DNA of 64,000 bases from Neptuniibacter sp. 1_MG-2023 (GTDB lineage: Bacteria > Pseudomonadota > Gammaproteobacteria > Pseudomonadales > Balneatricaceae), in assembly GCF_030547185.1 (NCBI RefSeq), contig NZ_JAUOQR010000003.1:1-64000 (forward strand). Direction: 5' to 3'. The position numbers and the translations under genes are program-made. This document shows positions 57,301 through 64,000 of the stretch, one piece after another. The number at the start of each line of letters is the position of its first letter. The first letter of the stretch is position 1. The notes under the pieces were generated by a model that worked only from the letters and a program-made list of their open reading frames with translations, was not told where the DNA came from and searched no databases.

Positions 57301-58871
57301 ATAACTATGGCTATAGCGCGTTAGGAACGCCTTTTCCTGCGTCTGTAGGCAGTGATTACCTCAGTTATCGACAATCAGCTACTTATATTGCGAAACCACC
57401 TATTATTTTGGTGGGTGCGAATGATGGGATGCTTCATGTATTCGACGCATCCTTAGGAGCTGATGGAGGGAAAGAGCTCTTTGCTTATGTGCCATCAGGC
57501 GTATTTAGTAATTTGTATGAGTTAGTCTATCCAGAGTACAGCCATCGTTATTATGTTGACGGTATTCCTCGAGTGTTTGATGCATGGTTTGATCCTGTGG
57601 ATGTGCCAACGGGAATTAGTTCTGGTTGGAAATCTGTGGTTGCTGTTACGCCTGGAGCTGGTGGCGCTGGGGTATCTCTATTAGATGTTAGTGATCCCGA
57701 AAACATGACTAAAGATGAAGTTTTATGGGAGTTTTCTCATGAAGATATGGGGGTGTTGATTCAGCAACCTTATATAACGCCTTTGCATAATGGGAAGTTC
57801 GGCGTAATAGTCACAAGTGGCTTTTCTCATGGAGTATCAGAAGGGCATATCTGGGTTTTAAATATTGCTGATGGTTCTATCATTAGAGATATTGTTGTTC
57901 CGACTACTGGCGGACTGGGTCAGCCAGCCATTGTTGATTTAAATAGAGATAAAATAGCTGACCGAATTATCGTAGGAGATACTTTGGGTAATGTTTGGCG
58001 TTTCGATATTACTAGCTCATTACCTGCCAGCTGGTCGCCACCGGCTTCTTTGCTTAGTGGCGTAACTCCTGTCCCATTTTTTGTTGCTAAAGATGCATCG
58101 GGAATACGTCAGCCGATCACAGGGCCGGTCAACACTGCGTTTGATAGTCAAGGTCGTCATATGGTGCTGTTTGGTACGGGTAGTTATTATCTGAGCGGCG
58201 ACAACCAGATAAATGCCACACCTCAAGTACAATCTTTATATGGGGTATTAGATACGGGTGCAGTTATCAGTGACCGAACCCAGCTTTTACAGCAAGAAGT
58301 ACTGTTTGAAGGTTATATTGGAGCTAATGGCGCTAGAGTGACAACTGATAATGAGTTGCAGTTGTCCGATAAAGGGTGGTACTTAGATCTGGCATGGAGT
58401 GCAGTACAGGGAGGCCCCGGTGGAATAGGTGAATTGGTTGATACTCGACCGGTGTTAAGAATAGGTCAAATGATTGTCGCAACCAAAATACCTTCATCTG
58501 ACCCTTGTTTGGCTGGAGGTAGTAGCTGGATTATGGCGCTAGATTATGAAACAGGTGGAGCATTAAATAGCACTACATTTGATTATGATGAGGATGGAAA
58601 CTTTACTGCCTCCGATTTAGTCGCTGTGCCTACTACGGATGAAGATGGGAACCCAATTGTTGAGGATCAAATCGGTTCTGGCTTAATGCTCCAAGGTGGA
58701 GGGTTTGCTAACCTAGGGGATGGGTCTTTTGTGAATGAAATCCCAGAAGACGATAGTTCTTCGACAACTATAAGGGCTTGTCTCAGTAATAGTAGTAGTA
58801 CTGGTATTACCTGTCCTGAATTTAATGGGGCATTTAGCCAAGGGCGAAAAGGATGGAGAGAGGTAAGGTGA
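54327..58871 (+). CDS. pilY1: Type IV pilus tip adhesin PilY1
   Basis: The 1514-residue exported protein has a signal peptide (cleaved near residue 29, NSGA/DT). An inserted region at about 228-405, with serine-rich and GSWYSFVFESVSG segments, looks like a beta-sandwich. The PilY1 core includes VVLGIGDVNTHRDKNLPG. The C-terminal propeller carries a calcium loop, DLNRDKIAD (Asp1204, Asn1206, Asp1208, Asp1212), and a second loop resembles an EF hand (DYDEDGNFTASD, 1419-1430). PilY1 caps pili and controls retraction and surface sensing. Its stop overlaps pilE by one base. Confidence 0.93.
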   Translation: MKKIIHTSPCWLVSVLVSTGILFSANSGADTVAQTPLFLGEGNVPGNLALTPSVEYPTVMSVANLGNYDETVKSVGYFDSNKCYGYEYSATESERHFYPVSVSADYTCPGDVWSGNYLNWAATSTIDPFRWALTGGYRVKDTVTETWIEKARHTGQGSLFPTRTISGAAVVNNATPFSTSSITTYVNGEGNKMDFQLPNGHGFSNTAPGVDAPVFSDTDFGSISMTQFGSGTVERSSEYSYDAGGFSLKKKTNSDPNGARIKVVDSGSVDYDNFIFTGRIYRPVGGPTNGGSDRLALSDSDGNGYGFSVSGSSIKVEKRTKSGSSVSSNTLGSSVSISRPTGSWYSFVFESVSGNKFKLTVYNEGGTELGSVTSSSSSSHSDFNYLFVHGGSDYYIDDLSIVESDGGGGIAYHAISGDRFETSVRVKVCDPAVGVEDNCRLYGSNWKPEGLIQRYSDNVRYSVFGYLNDDNGLRDGGVLRAKQKFVGPEQLDPSSGLIANPNKEWDESTGILIQNPDASDASDAAGYYGVTINDSGVINYINKFGQLNSNSFKSIDPVSELYYTALRYYKNQSNVAAYYSKSPAHNSSPSTGTISQWVDNFPVVRSWDDPIQYACQKNVVLGIGDVNTHRDKNLPGNTSSTNEPTKPAEVSSDTTVNVRTATDLIADLEGISIDTAAGSYSGRSNSAFMAGLAYDANTSDIRDDFAGTQTVQTYWVDVLEGQVLQDKRDNQFWLTAKYGGFEVREHPSCSIASYTPVGTECDEQSLGDPYSRTDPLPEWWWHTNTDVLDPNSGSDYKRADTYYTAGDAQKMVDGLTEAFASISASVRGAASALTANTSRLGTDSALFNALMDTTLWSGDLVARGISSTGVLDTADTWSAAAIMDAIPEADLSNRKIFTSTYAAKDALTGVTLNSGGVEFKWASLSAEQKEMLQVTPASGPLTTEAVAQQRLDYLRGSRTLEQTNINTSNPFRQRSSRLGDIVNSSPQYVNKNNYGYSALGTPFPASVGSDYLSYRQSATYIAKPPIILVGANDGMLHVFDASLGADGGKELFAYVPSGVFSNLYELVYPEYSHRYYVDGIPRVFDAWFDPVDVPTGISSGWKSVVAVTPGAGGAGVSLLDVSDPENMTKDEVLWEFSHEDMGVLIQQPYITPLHNGKFGVIVTSGFSHGVSEGHIWVLNIADGSIIRDIVVPTTGGLGQPAIVDLNRDKIADRIIVGDTLGNVWRFDITSSLPASWSPPASLLSGVTPVPFFVAKDASGIRQPITGPVNTAFDSQGRHMVLFGTGSYYLSGDNQINATPQVQSLYGVLDTGAVISDRTQLLQQEVLFEGYIGANGARVTTDNELQLSDKGWYLDLAWSAVQGGPGGIGELVDTRPVLRIGQMIVATKIPSSDPCLAGGSSWIMALDYETGGALNSTTFDYDEDGNFTASDLVAVPTTDEDGNPIVEDQIGSGLMLQGGGFANLGDGSFVNEIPEDDSSSTTIRACLSNSSSTGITCPEFNGAFSQGRKGWREVR

Positions 58872-59263
58872 TGCAAAGGAAACGTGAGCAGGGCTTTTCT
58901 TTATTAGAATTAATGATTGTTGTAGCGATTATCGGTATTTTGGCATCGATAGCTTATCCTAGCTATCAGGAAAGTGTTGCAGAAGGGCGTAGGGTTGACG
59001 CGCAAGCGAATCTATTGTCGTTGGCTCAGCATATGGAACGAGACTTTACGGAGAATGGTTCTTATGCTGGCGCTGTGCTTCCTTATAATGAGGCACCGAA
59101 GGATGGTGATGATAAGTTCTATGATCTCGCTCTGACTGTACAAACAGCTACTACTTATACTATTAGAGCTCGACCTAAGAACGGTATGGCGGGTGATCGT
59201 TGTGGTGATATTTCTATTAATCATATAGGACAAAAAACTGCAGCTGAATCTGACTGCTGGTAG
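58871..59263 (+). CDS. pilE: Minor pilin PilE
   Basis: The 130-residue prepilin has leader MQRKREQG, mature start FSLLE, and a C-terminal cysteine pair (GDRCGD and SDCW) that would form the disulfide loop. The start at 58871 shares one base with the pilY1 stop; an upstream ATG at 58853 adds six residues. It closes the fimU-pilV-pilW-pilX-pilY1-pilE run, matching Pseudomonas order. Confidence 0.9.
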   Translation: MQRKREQGFSLLELMIVVAIIGILASIAYPSYQESVAEGRRVDAQANLLSLAQHMERDFTENGSYAGAVLPYNEAPKDGDDKFYDLALTVQTATTYTIRARPKNGMAGDRCGDISINHIGQKTAAESDCW

Positions 59264-59314
59264 GAAGATCTAATAATTTAATTTACCAACCTGCAATGGA
59301 TTGCGGGGGGATAT

Positions 59315-59869
59315 ATGGAAAAGGGATACTCTTCCGGTCGGTGCTGGCCGTTACCTATTGGTTTTTCAAAAGGTTTTTCTCTTATTGAGTTGTTATTGGC
59401 GTTAGCCTTGCTTTCAATCGTCTTGTTTGTGGGTGTGCCTAGCTTCTCTGCAGTACTATCAAGAGTGCAGGTTGATGCAGATGTGTCTTCTATTCGAGGA
59501 GGCCTTTCTTTTGCACGGATGGTGGCTCTGACCGCACGCAAAGAGGTCATTGTTTGTCGTTGGGATGGGGACAGTAATTGTACGGGTGACAGCGGAAGTG
59601 GTTCACTGATATGGCCGGCAGGAATGCTTGTATATATTGATGAGGATACCGATGGGACATGGAACCCTTTAACTGACAGTGTTCTTAAAGTTATTCCGTT
59701 TTCAGCTCATAATGAAGTTTCATGGAATAATGGAGAAAAGGTTGTTTTTCAATCTGATGGAAGTAGTCCAGGATATAATGGAACTTTCAGTATAGTTGAT
59801 GATACAGGCGAGCTTTCGGCGGAGTTAGTTCTTTCAATGACAGGTCGTTTACGTAATAAAACTTTATAA
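59315..59869 (+). CDS. Second FimT/GspH-like minor pilin
   Basis: The 184-residue product has a long 20-residue leader ending SKG, then FSLIE with glutamate at +5 and GGLSFARMVALTARKEVIVC, the FimT/GspH pattern. GGGGGA lies before the ATG. FimT proteins of competence and twitching systems bind DNA at the pilus tip; that role is inferred here. It is 51 nt after pilE. Confidence 0.85.
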   Translation: MEKGYSSGRCWPLPIGFSKGFSLIELLLALALLSIVLFVGVPSFSAVLSRVQVDADVSSIRGGLSFARMVALTARKEVIVCRWDGDSNCTGDSGSGSLIWPAGMLVYIDEDTDGTWNPLTDSVLKVIPFSAHNEVSWNNGEKVVFQSDGSSPGYNGTFSIVDDTGELSAELVLSMTGRLRNKTL

Positions 59870-59946
59870 TAAAATGATCTTGTTCATGGTATCTACGCTG
59901 GCTTACCGGCACAATATAGCCCATTTCTAATGTGTTGGAATTATAT

Positions 59947-61032
59947 ATGTCTGACTTTCTAATTATCGGTGGTGGTGTGATCGGCATGATGTTGACGCGT
60001 GAGTTGGCGCAGTCAGGTGCGGAAGTAACCATCGTAGATCGTAAAGCCTGTGCAAAAGAAGCTTCTTGGGCGGGAGGAGGAATTGTTTCTCCGCTGTACC
60101 CTTGGCGATATCCCGATGCTGTTACTCAGCTCGCTACATGGTCGCAAAGTAGTTATATACATCTATCTCAAGATCTACTTGAAGAAACTGGTTGTGACCC
60201 TGAGCTTCGCCAGAAAGGGATGTTTATGGTTGATGTTGAAGATCATGAAGAGGCCCTTGTTTGGGCGAAAAAGTTCCATCGCCCACTTCGGGAAGTGGAT
60301 GCTTCTTTTGTTTATCAAAAAGAGCCCCATGTAGCTAAAGACGTTGATAATGCCTTATGGATGCCTGAAGTTTGTAGTATTCGAAATCCTCGATTAGGTC
60401 GTTCGCTACGAGAAAGTTTGGTAAAAAACCCTAAAGTAACTGTGCTTGAGCATTATGAGGTGGAAAGCTTCTTAACCGCTGGAAATCGAGTTTTAGGTAT
60501 TAAAACAAATCAGGGAGAAGTTCGTGGCGATAATGTAATTATAGCTGCGGGAGCTTGGAGTGCTGATCTGCTCCAGCTGGTAGGGAAAAGTCTTCCCATT
60601 GAACCTGTTCATGGGCAGATGATGTTGTTTAAAGCGGTTCCTGGCTTAGTTAATCGCGTCGTTCTTAAAGGTGGGCGTTATGTTATTCCGAGGAATGATG
60701 GGCGAGTATTGGTGGGTAGTACGCTTGAGCATTTTGGATTTAATAAGCAGACCACCGAAGAGGCGGCTAGCTCACTTTATGAAACCGCTTTAGGTATTAT
60801 TCCTGAGTTAGAAAATTATAAAGTGGAACACCATTGGTCAGGCCTGCGTCCGGGATCGCCAGAAGGAATACCTTATATAGGTTTAGTTCCTGAATTTGAA
60901 AACTTGTATCTAAATGCCGGCCAATATAGAAATGGTTTAGTGTTGGCGCCAGCATCTACACGTTTGCTTGTGGATATTTTATTGGGGCAGGAGACGATCA
61001 TCCCCGCCAGCCCTTATCGAGTGGATCGATAA
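59947..61032 (+). CDS. thiO: Glycine oxidase ThiO
   Basis: The 361-residue FAD-dependent amine oxidase has the dinucleotide motif GGGVIG (8-13) with Asp31, the WAGGGIVSPLYPWRYPD segment (41-57) and a C-terminal HWSGLRPGSPEGIPYIG. It makes dehydroglycine for the thiazole of thiamine. The start MSDFLIIGGG is preferred over a TTG at 59932. thiG and thiS are not near. Confidence 0.92.
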   Translation: MSDFLIIGGGVIGMMLTRELAQSGAEVTIVDRKACAKEASWAGGGIVSPLYPWRYPDAVTQLATWSQSSYIHLSQDLLEETGCDPELRQKGMFMVDVEDHEEALVWAKKFHRPLREVDASFVYQKEPHVAKDVDNALWMPEVCSIRNPRLGRSLRESLVKNPKVTVLEHYEVESFLTAGNRVLGIKTNQGEVRGDNVIIAAGAWSADLLQLVGKSLPIEPVHGQMMLFKAVPGLVNRVVLKGGRYVIPRNDGRVLVGSTLEHFGFNKQTTEEAASSLYETALGIIPELENYKVEHHWSGLRPGSPEGIPYIGLVPEFENLYLNAGQYRNGLVLAPASTRLLVDILLGQETIIPASPYRVDR

Positions 61033-61136
61033 ATTCTAAGATAAGGCTTTGGAAGAAGGTTTACCTCCGATAGAGATCCAGTACCCTTCTGTTCACGGGT
61101 GAACTCTTGTTAAAGAGAGCTTACCCTGTTGTCAGC

Positions 61137-61970
61137 TTAATCGTAGATGGTTGGAATGGGTGCGCGTTTGTGTTCAGTTTTTATATAGATATCGATAATA
61201 CGTTGCTCGATCTCCTTAGAAACGGGCTTGCCTTCTAGAAAATCGTCTATTTCATCATAGCTAAGGCCGAGCGCGTGTTCATCTGCTTTTTGTGGCGTTA
61301 AGCACTCTAGGTCGGCTGTTGGTGTTTTGTCTACCAATTCCATTGGTGCGCCGAGTGTTTTTGCCAATAAACGGACTTGACGTTTGCTCAGTCCAAAGAG
61401 CGGAGCTAAATCGCAGGCACCATCACCCCATTTTGTATAAAAGCCAGTTAGATTCTCGGCCGAATGATCTGTACCAAGTACTAAGGCACCTACTATGCCG
61501 GCTACTTCATACTGGGCAACCATGCGTGCTCGGGCTTTTACATTGCCTTTCGCAAAATCTACTGCAGCTTCTGAGGCTCTATTTAAACCGAGAGCATTAA
61601 GGGACGTGCATACTTCGCTATGAATGCCTTCAACGCCAGGTTTTACGTTGACAGTAATGCGCTGTGTGGGCTGAATAAAGTCGAGAGCCATCTGAGCATC
61701 ATCTTCGTCATGTTGACTGCCAAATGGTAAGCGCATAGCAATAAAACTATATTCATTGCTGTTACTTTCTGCGTTGAGTTCATCTACTGCAAGTTGGGCA
61801 AGTCGGCCACAGGTGGATGAATCCACACCACCACTGATGCCTAATACTAGGCTTTTGAGCTTAGATCTTTTTAGCGTATTTTTTATAAATGCAGTTCTAC
61901 GCGTGATTTCTGTTGTAGGGTCAACTTCCGCTAAAACTTTCATCTCTTGAATAATGGTTTCGGCCTGCAT
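61137..61970 (-). CDS. nadE: NH3-dependent NAD+ synthetase
   Basis: The 277-residue enzyme has the ATP-pyrophosphatase loop SGGVDSST (46-53) and the substrate region [20 protein letters not shown]. Length and sequence resemble E. coli NadE; there is no glutaminase domain. It makes NAD from deamido-NAD with ammonia. It converges with thiO and lies 126 nt downstream of bamD. Confidence 0.96.
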   Translation of the reverse strand: MQAETIIQEMKVLAEVDPTTEITRRTAFIKNTLKRSKLKSLVLGISGGVDSSTCGRLAQLAVDELNAESNSNEYSFIAMRLPFGSQHDEDDAQMALDFIQPTQRITVNVKPGVEGIHSEVCTSLNALGLNRASEAAVDFAKGNVKARARMVAQYEVAGIVGALVLGTDHSAENLTGFYTKWGDGACDLAPLFGLSKRQVRLLAKTLGAPMELVDKTPTADLECLTPQKADEHALGLSYDEIDDFLEGKPVSKEIEQRIIDIYIKTEHKRAPIPTIYD

Positions 61971-62061
61971 TGTAAGTCTCTCTGCTTAGTTGAACGCTTT
62001 CAATATGATTATGCTACTTGAATTGGGTGTCGTAGGTAAATTATGTTTTAGCATTTAGCCA

Positions 62062-62088
62062 TTAAAAAAGGCACCCTAAGGTGCCTTT
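62062..62088 (-). terminator. Terminator after bamD (minus strand)
   Basis: On the minus strand AAAGGCACC pairs with GGTGCCTTT around TTAG and six T are available (62064-62069 on the plus strand are A). It ends bamD and separates it from nadE. Confidence 0.88.
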
Positions 62089-62096
62089 GTGATGAG

Positions 62097-63023
62097 TTAG
62101 TTACTTTCGTCATCATCATCGAAGACGCCAAATGTGATAGTGCTAAAAATACCACGTTCAGGCTTTGGTGCCTCTTGGCTCATCCTAATAGGTGTAGCTA
62201 CAGGGGCTTCTTTAGCGTCACTGAAAAGGTCGAAGGTTGCAGCATCAAATAAGGTTTTTTCTCCTTTGTAGACAGGAGTGTATTGATATTCTGGGAAGTT
62301 TTTAGCTAAGACCGATTGGGTATCTGCTGCTAAGTCTTGCTGCCCTAAATGAGTATAGGCTTCTATCATGACGGCAAGAGCATCAGGAACTGCAGGTGTT
62401 TCTTGCATATTCTCAATGACGTAACGGCCACGATTGGCGGCAGCGACAAAGGCTTCACGTTGTATATAATAGCGAGCAACATGAACTTCATAGGCGGCTA
62501 AACGGTTTTTTAGATAGACCATACGTTTCTGTGAGTCAGGAGCATATTGGCTATCAGGGTAGCGGTTAACCAGCGTTGAGAAGCTTTCAAAAGAATCAAG
62601 CGCAGCGCCTGGGTCTCGTTGTGTCTCATCGATAGGTAAATATTGTGTGATCCATGAGATATCTTGTTCAAAGGAGGTTAGGCCTTTGAGGTAGTAAGCG
62701 TAATCAATATTTTCATGGTTTGGATGTAATCGAATAAATCGATCCGCGGCAGCGCGTGCAGCTTCAGGTTCGTAGCTGTTATGGTAAGCGTAGATCAATT
62801 CTAGCTGAGCTTGTTCTGAAAACCGTCCGAAGGGATAGCGAGCTTCCAGCAGTTGCAGTTTCTCAATTGCTAGATCGTAGTTCTGTTGATCCATCGCAGA
62901 CATAGCTTCTTTATAAAGCTGTTGTTCGGGGATATCCGGTATCTCTTGGATATCTTCAAACCATGAGCATGCCGTTGTCATAAAACAGAACAAAGCAATA
63001 ATAAGTAATTTGGTCATTCGCAT
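62097..63023 (-). CDS. bamD: Outer-membrane assembly lipoprotein BamD
   Basis: The 308-residue lipoprotein has a signal peptide ending MTTAC with Cys19; threonine at -3 replaces the usual leucine of the lipobox. Tetratricopeptide-like repeats follow, with [20 protein letters not shown] and [20 protein letters not shown] matching BamD. It is about 60 residues longer than E. coli BamD because of an acidic tail after PEYQYTP. It is the essential BamA partner in beta-barrel insertion. It is divergent from rluD. Confidence 0.94.
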   Translation of the reverse strand: MRMTKLLIIALFCFMTTACSWFEDIQEIPDIPEQQLYKEAMSAMDQQNYDLAIEKLQLLEARYPFGRFSEQAQLELIYAYHNSYEPEAARAAADRFIRLHPNHENIDYAYYLKGLTSFEQDISWITQYLPIDETQRDPGAALDSFESFSTLVNRYPDSQYAPDSQKRMVYLKNRLAAYEVHVARYYIQREAFVAAANRGRYVIENMQETPAVPDALAVMIEAYTHLGQQDLAADTQSVLAKNFPEYQYTPVYKGEKTLFDAATFDLFSDAKEAPVATPIRMSQEAPKPERGIFSTITFGVFDDDDESN

Positions 63024-63172
63024 CTTTTATTAATCCCAGTGTAGTCTCGGGCCCGAACGGTTATACTGGGCACAAAGAGGCTATAAGCAATTCAACGGCC
63101 TATTTAACCACAACTGGTTGGGCCTGTTAACACACTCAGGCCTAACAATTAAGAAAGTTCTGCTAGGTTCTG

Positions 63173-64000
63173 ATGTCTGATCAAATACAACTCCAAGCAC
63201 AAGTGGGAAATGATCTCGTTGGTAAGCGACTTGATCAAGCTGTAGCCCAGCTATTTCCAGATTACTCTCGTTCTCGCCTACAAGGCTGGATTAAAGACGG
63301 CTCGCTAACTGTTGATGGGGTCGTGAAACGCCCGCGCGATAAGTTATTTGGTGGCGAAATTGTCGCTATTGATGCTGAACTTGAGATGATCGAAGATCAT
63401 AAACCGCAAAATATACCTCTTGATATTGTTTATGAAGATGAGCATATTCTGATCGTCAATAAGCCTGCAGGTTTAGTGGTTCACCCTGCCGTTGGACATC
63501 GAGATGGTACGTTATTAAATGCATTGCTCTACCATTGTCCAGAGATAGCTCAAGTCCCTAGAGCAGGTATTGTTCATCGACTTGATATGGATACAACAGG
63601 ATTGATGGTGGTTGCTAAAACAATCGTGGCACAAACAGAGTTAGTTACGCAGTTACAAGAGCGCTCTATGGGGCGTGAATACGAAGCAGTTGTTAATGGT
63701 GTAATGACCGGTGGTGGTATGGTCGATGAGCCCATGGGACGTCACTCTAAGCATCGTCAAAAGATGGCGGTGGTCGGTGTAGGTAAAGAAGCGGTTACTC
63801 ACTATCGCGTATTGAAAAAGTTACGTGCCCATACACATATTCGTTTAAAGCTTGAAACGGGGCGTACCCATCAGATCCGTGTGCATATGGCGCATATTAA
63901 TTACCCGCTTGTGGGTGATCAGCTTTATGGTGGTCGCTTTCGACTCCCAAAAGGTTGTAGTGAGGATATGCTGCAAACCTTGCGGAATTTTAAACGCCAA
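63173..64000 (+). CDS. rluD: 23S rRNA pseudouridine synthase RluD (3' end outside window)
   Basis: The 276 visible residues start MSDQIQLQAQVGNDLVGKRL and include an S4-like domain (about 15-75) and the catalytic HRLDMDTTG with Asp138. RluD makes pseudouridines in helix 69 of 23S rRNA. It is divergent from bamD, as is usual in gammaproteobacteria. The frame is still open at base 64000. Confidence 0.95.
   Translation, partial: MSDQIQLQAQVGNDLVGKRLDQAVAQLFPDYSRSRLQGWIKDGSLTVDGVVKRPRDKLFGGEIVAIDAELEMIEDHKPQNIPLDIVYEDEHILIVNKPAGLVVHPAVGHRDGTLLNALLYHCPEIAQVPRAGIVHRLDMDTTGLMVVAKTIVAQTELVTQLQERSMGREYEAVVNGVMTGGGMVDEPMGRHSKHRQKMAVVGVGKEAVTHYRVLKKLRAHTHIRLKLETGRTHQIRVHMAHINYPLVGDQLYGGRFRLPKGCSEDMLQTLRNFKRQ

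Overview
The window reads as a chromosomal segment of a marine gammaproteobacterium. I infer an Oceanospirillales- or Pseudomonas-type lineage from three things: the S10-spc-alpha ribosomal order following tuf, the fabA/fabB pair, and the ribF-ileS-lspA-fkpB block running into a type IV minor-pilin cluster and thiO as in Pseudomonas. The genus is not proven by anything seen here. I saw no tRNA, rRNA, insertion sequence, prophage or CRISPR array.

Layout. 1-14200: the end of tuf, then the full S10, spc and alpha operons (rpsJ to rplQ, including secY, rpmJ and rpoA), with several RNA hairpins between genes. 14265-17939: divergent uvrA and ssb with a LexA-like box between them. 18211-30276: an accessory-looking sensing, uptake and oxidation cluster. 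It holds a membrane histidine kinase, a sigma-54-dependent response regulator and a translationally coupled periplasmic binding protein. A branched-chain-amino-acid-type ABC transporter (binding protein, two permeases, two ATPases) follows behind a well-formed -24/-12 promoter, then an iron-type alcohol dehydrogenase and a GabD-like succinate-semialdehyde dehydrogenase. 30277-30809: a gene-poor gap with two terminator-like hairpins. 30810-32110: an orphan RmlD-like reductase and a SirB2-like membrane protein. 32273-37760: molybdenum cofactor genes moaA, moaB, moeA, moaC and moaD interleaved with two glycerolipid acyltransferases; moaE is absent. 37828-39689: fabB and fabA. 39818-41421: tpm and ispB. 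41711-46917: rplU, rpmA, obg, proB, rpsT and murJ. 47039-51779: ribF, ileS, lspA and fkpB. 51943-59869: minor pilins and PilY1. 59947-64000: thiO, nadE, bamD and the start of rluD.

The most interesting region is 18211-30276. A kinase and regulator pair probably works with a dedicated periplasmic binding protein and drives a sigma-54 promoter in front of a transporter and two oxidoreductases. The enzyme pair suggests oxidation of a 4-hydroxybutyrate- or diol-like substrate through succinate semialdehyde to succinate, but the substrate is inferred, not shown. Inverted repeats with TGAGCG half-sites occur upstream of both the kinase gene and the transporter operon and are candidate regulator sites. 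Other points worth a second look are the structured leaders of the alpha operon and rplU, the acyltransferases inside the molybdenum cofactor genes, and a PilY1 with an apparent inserted beta-sandwich segment.
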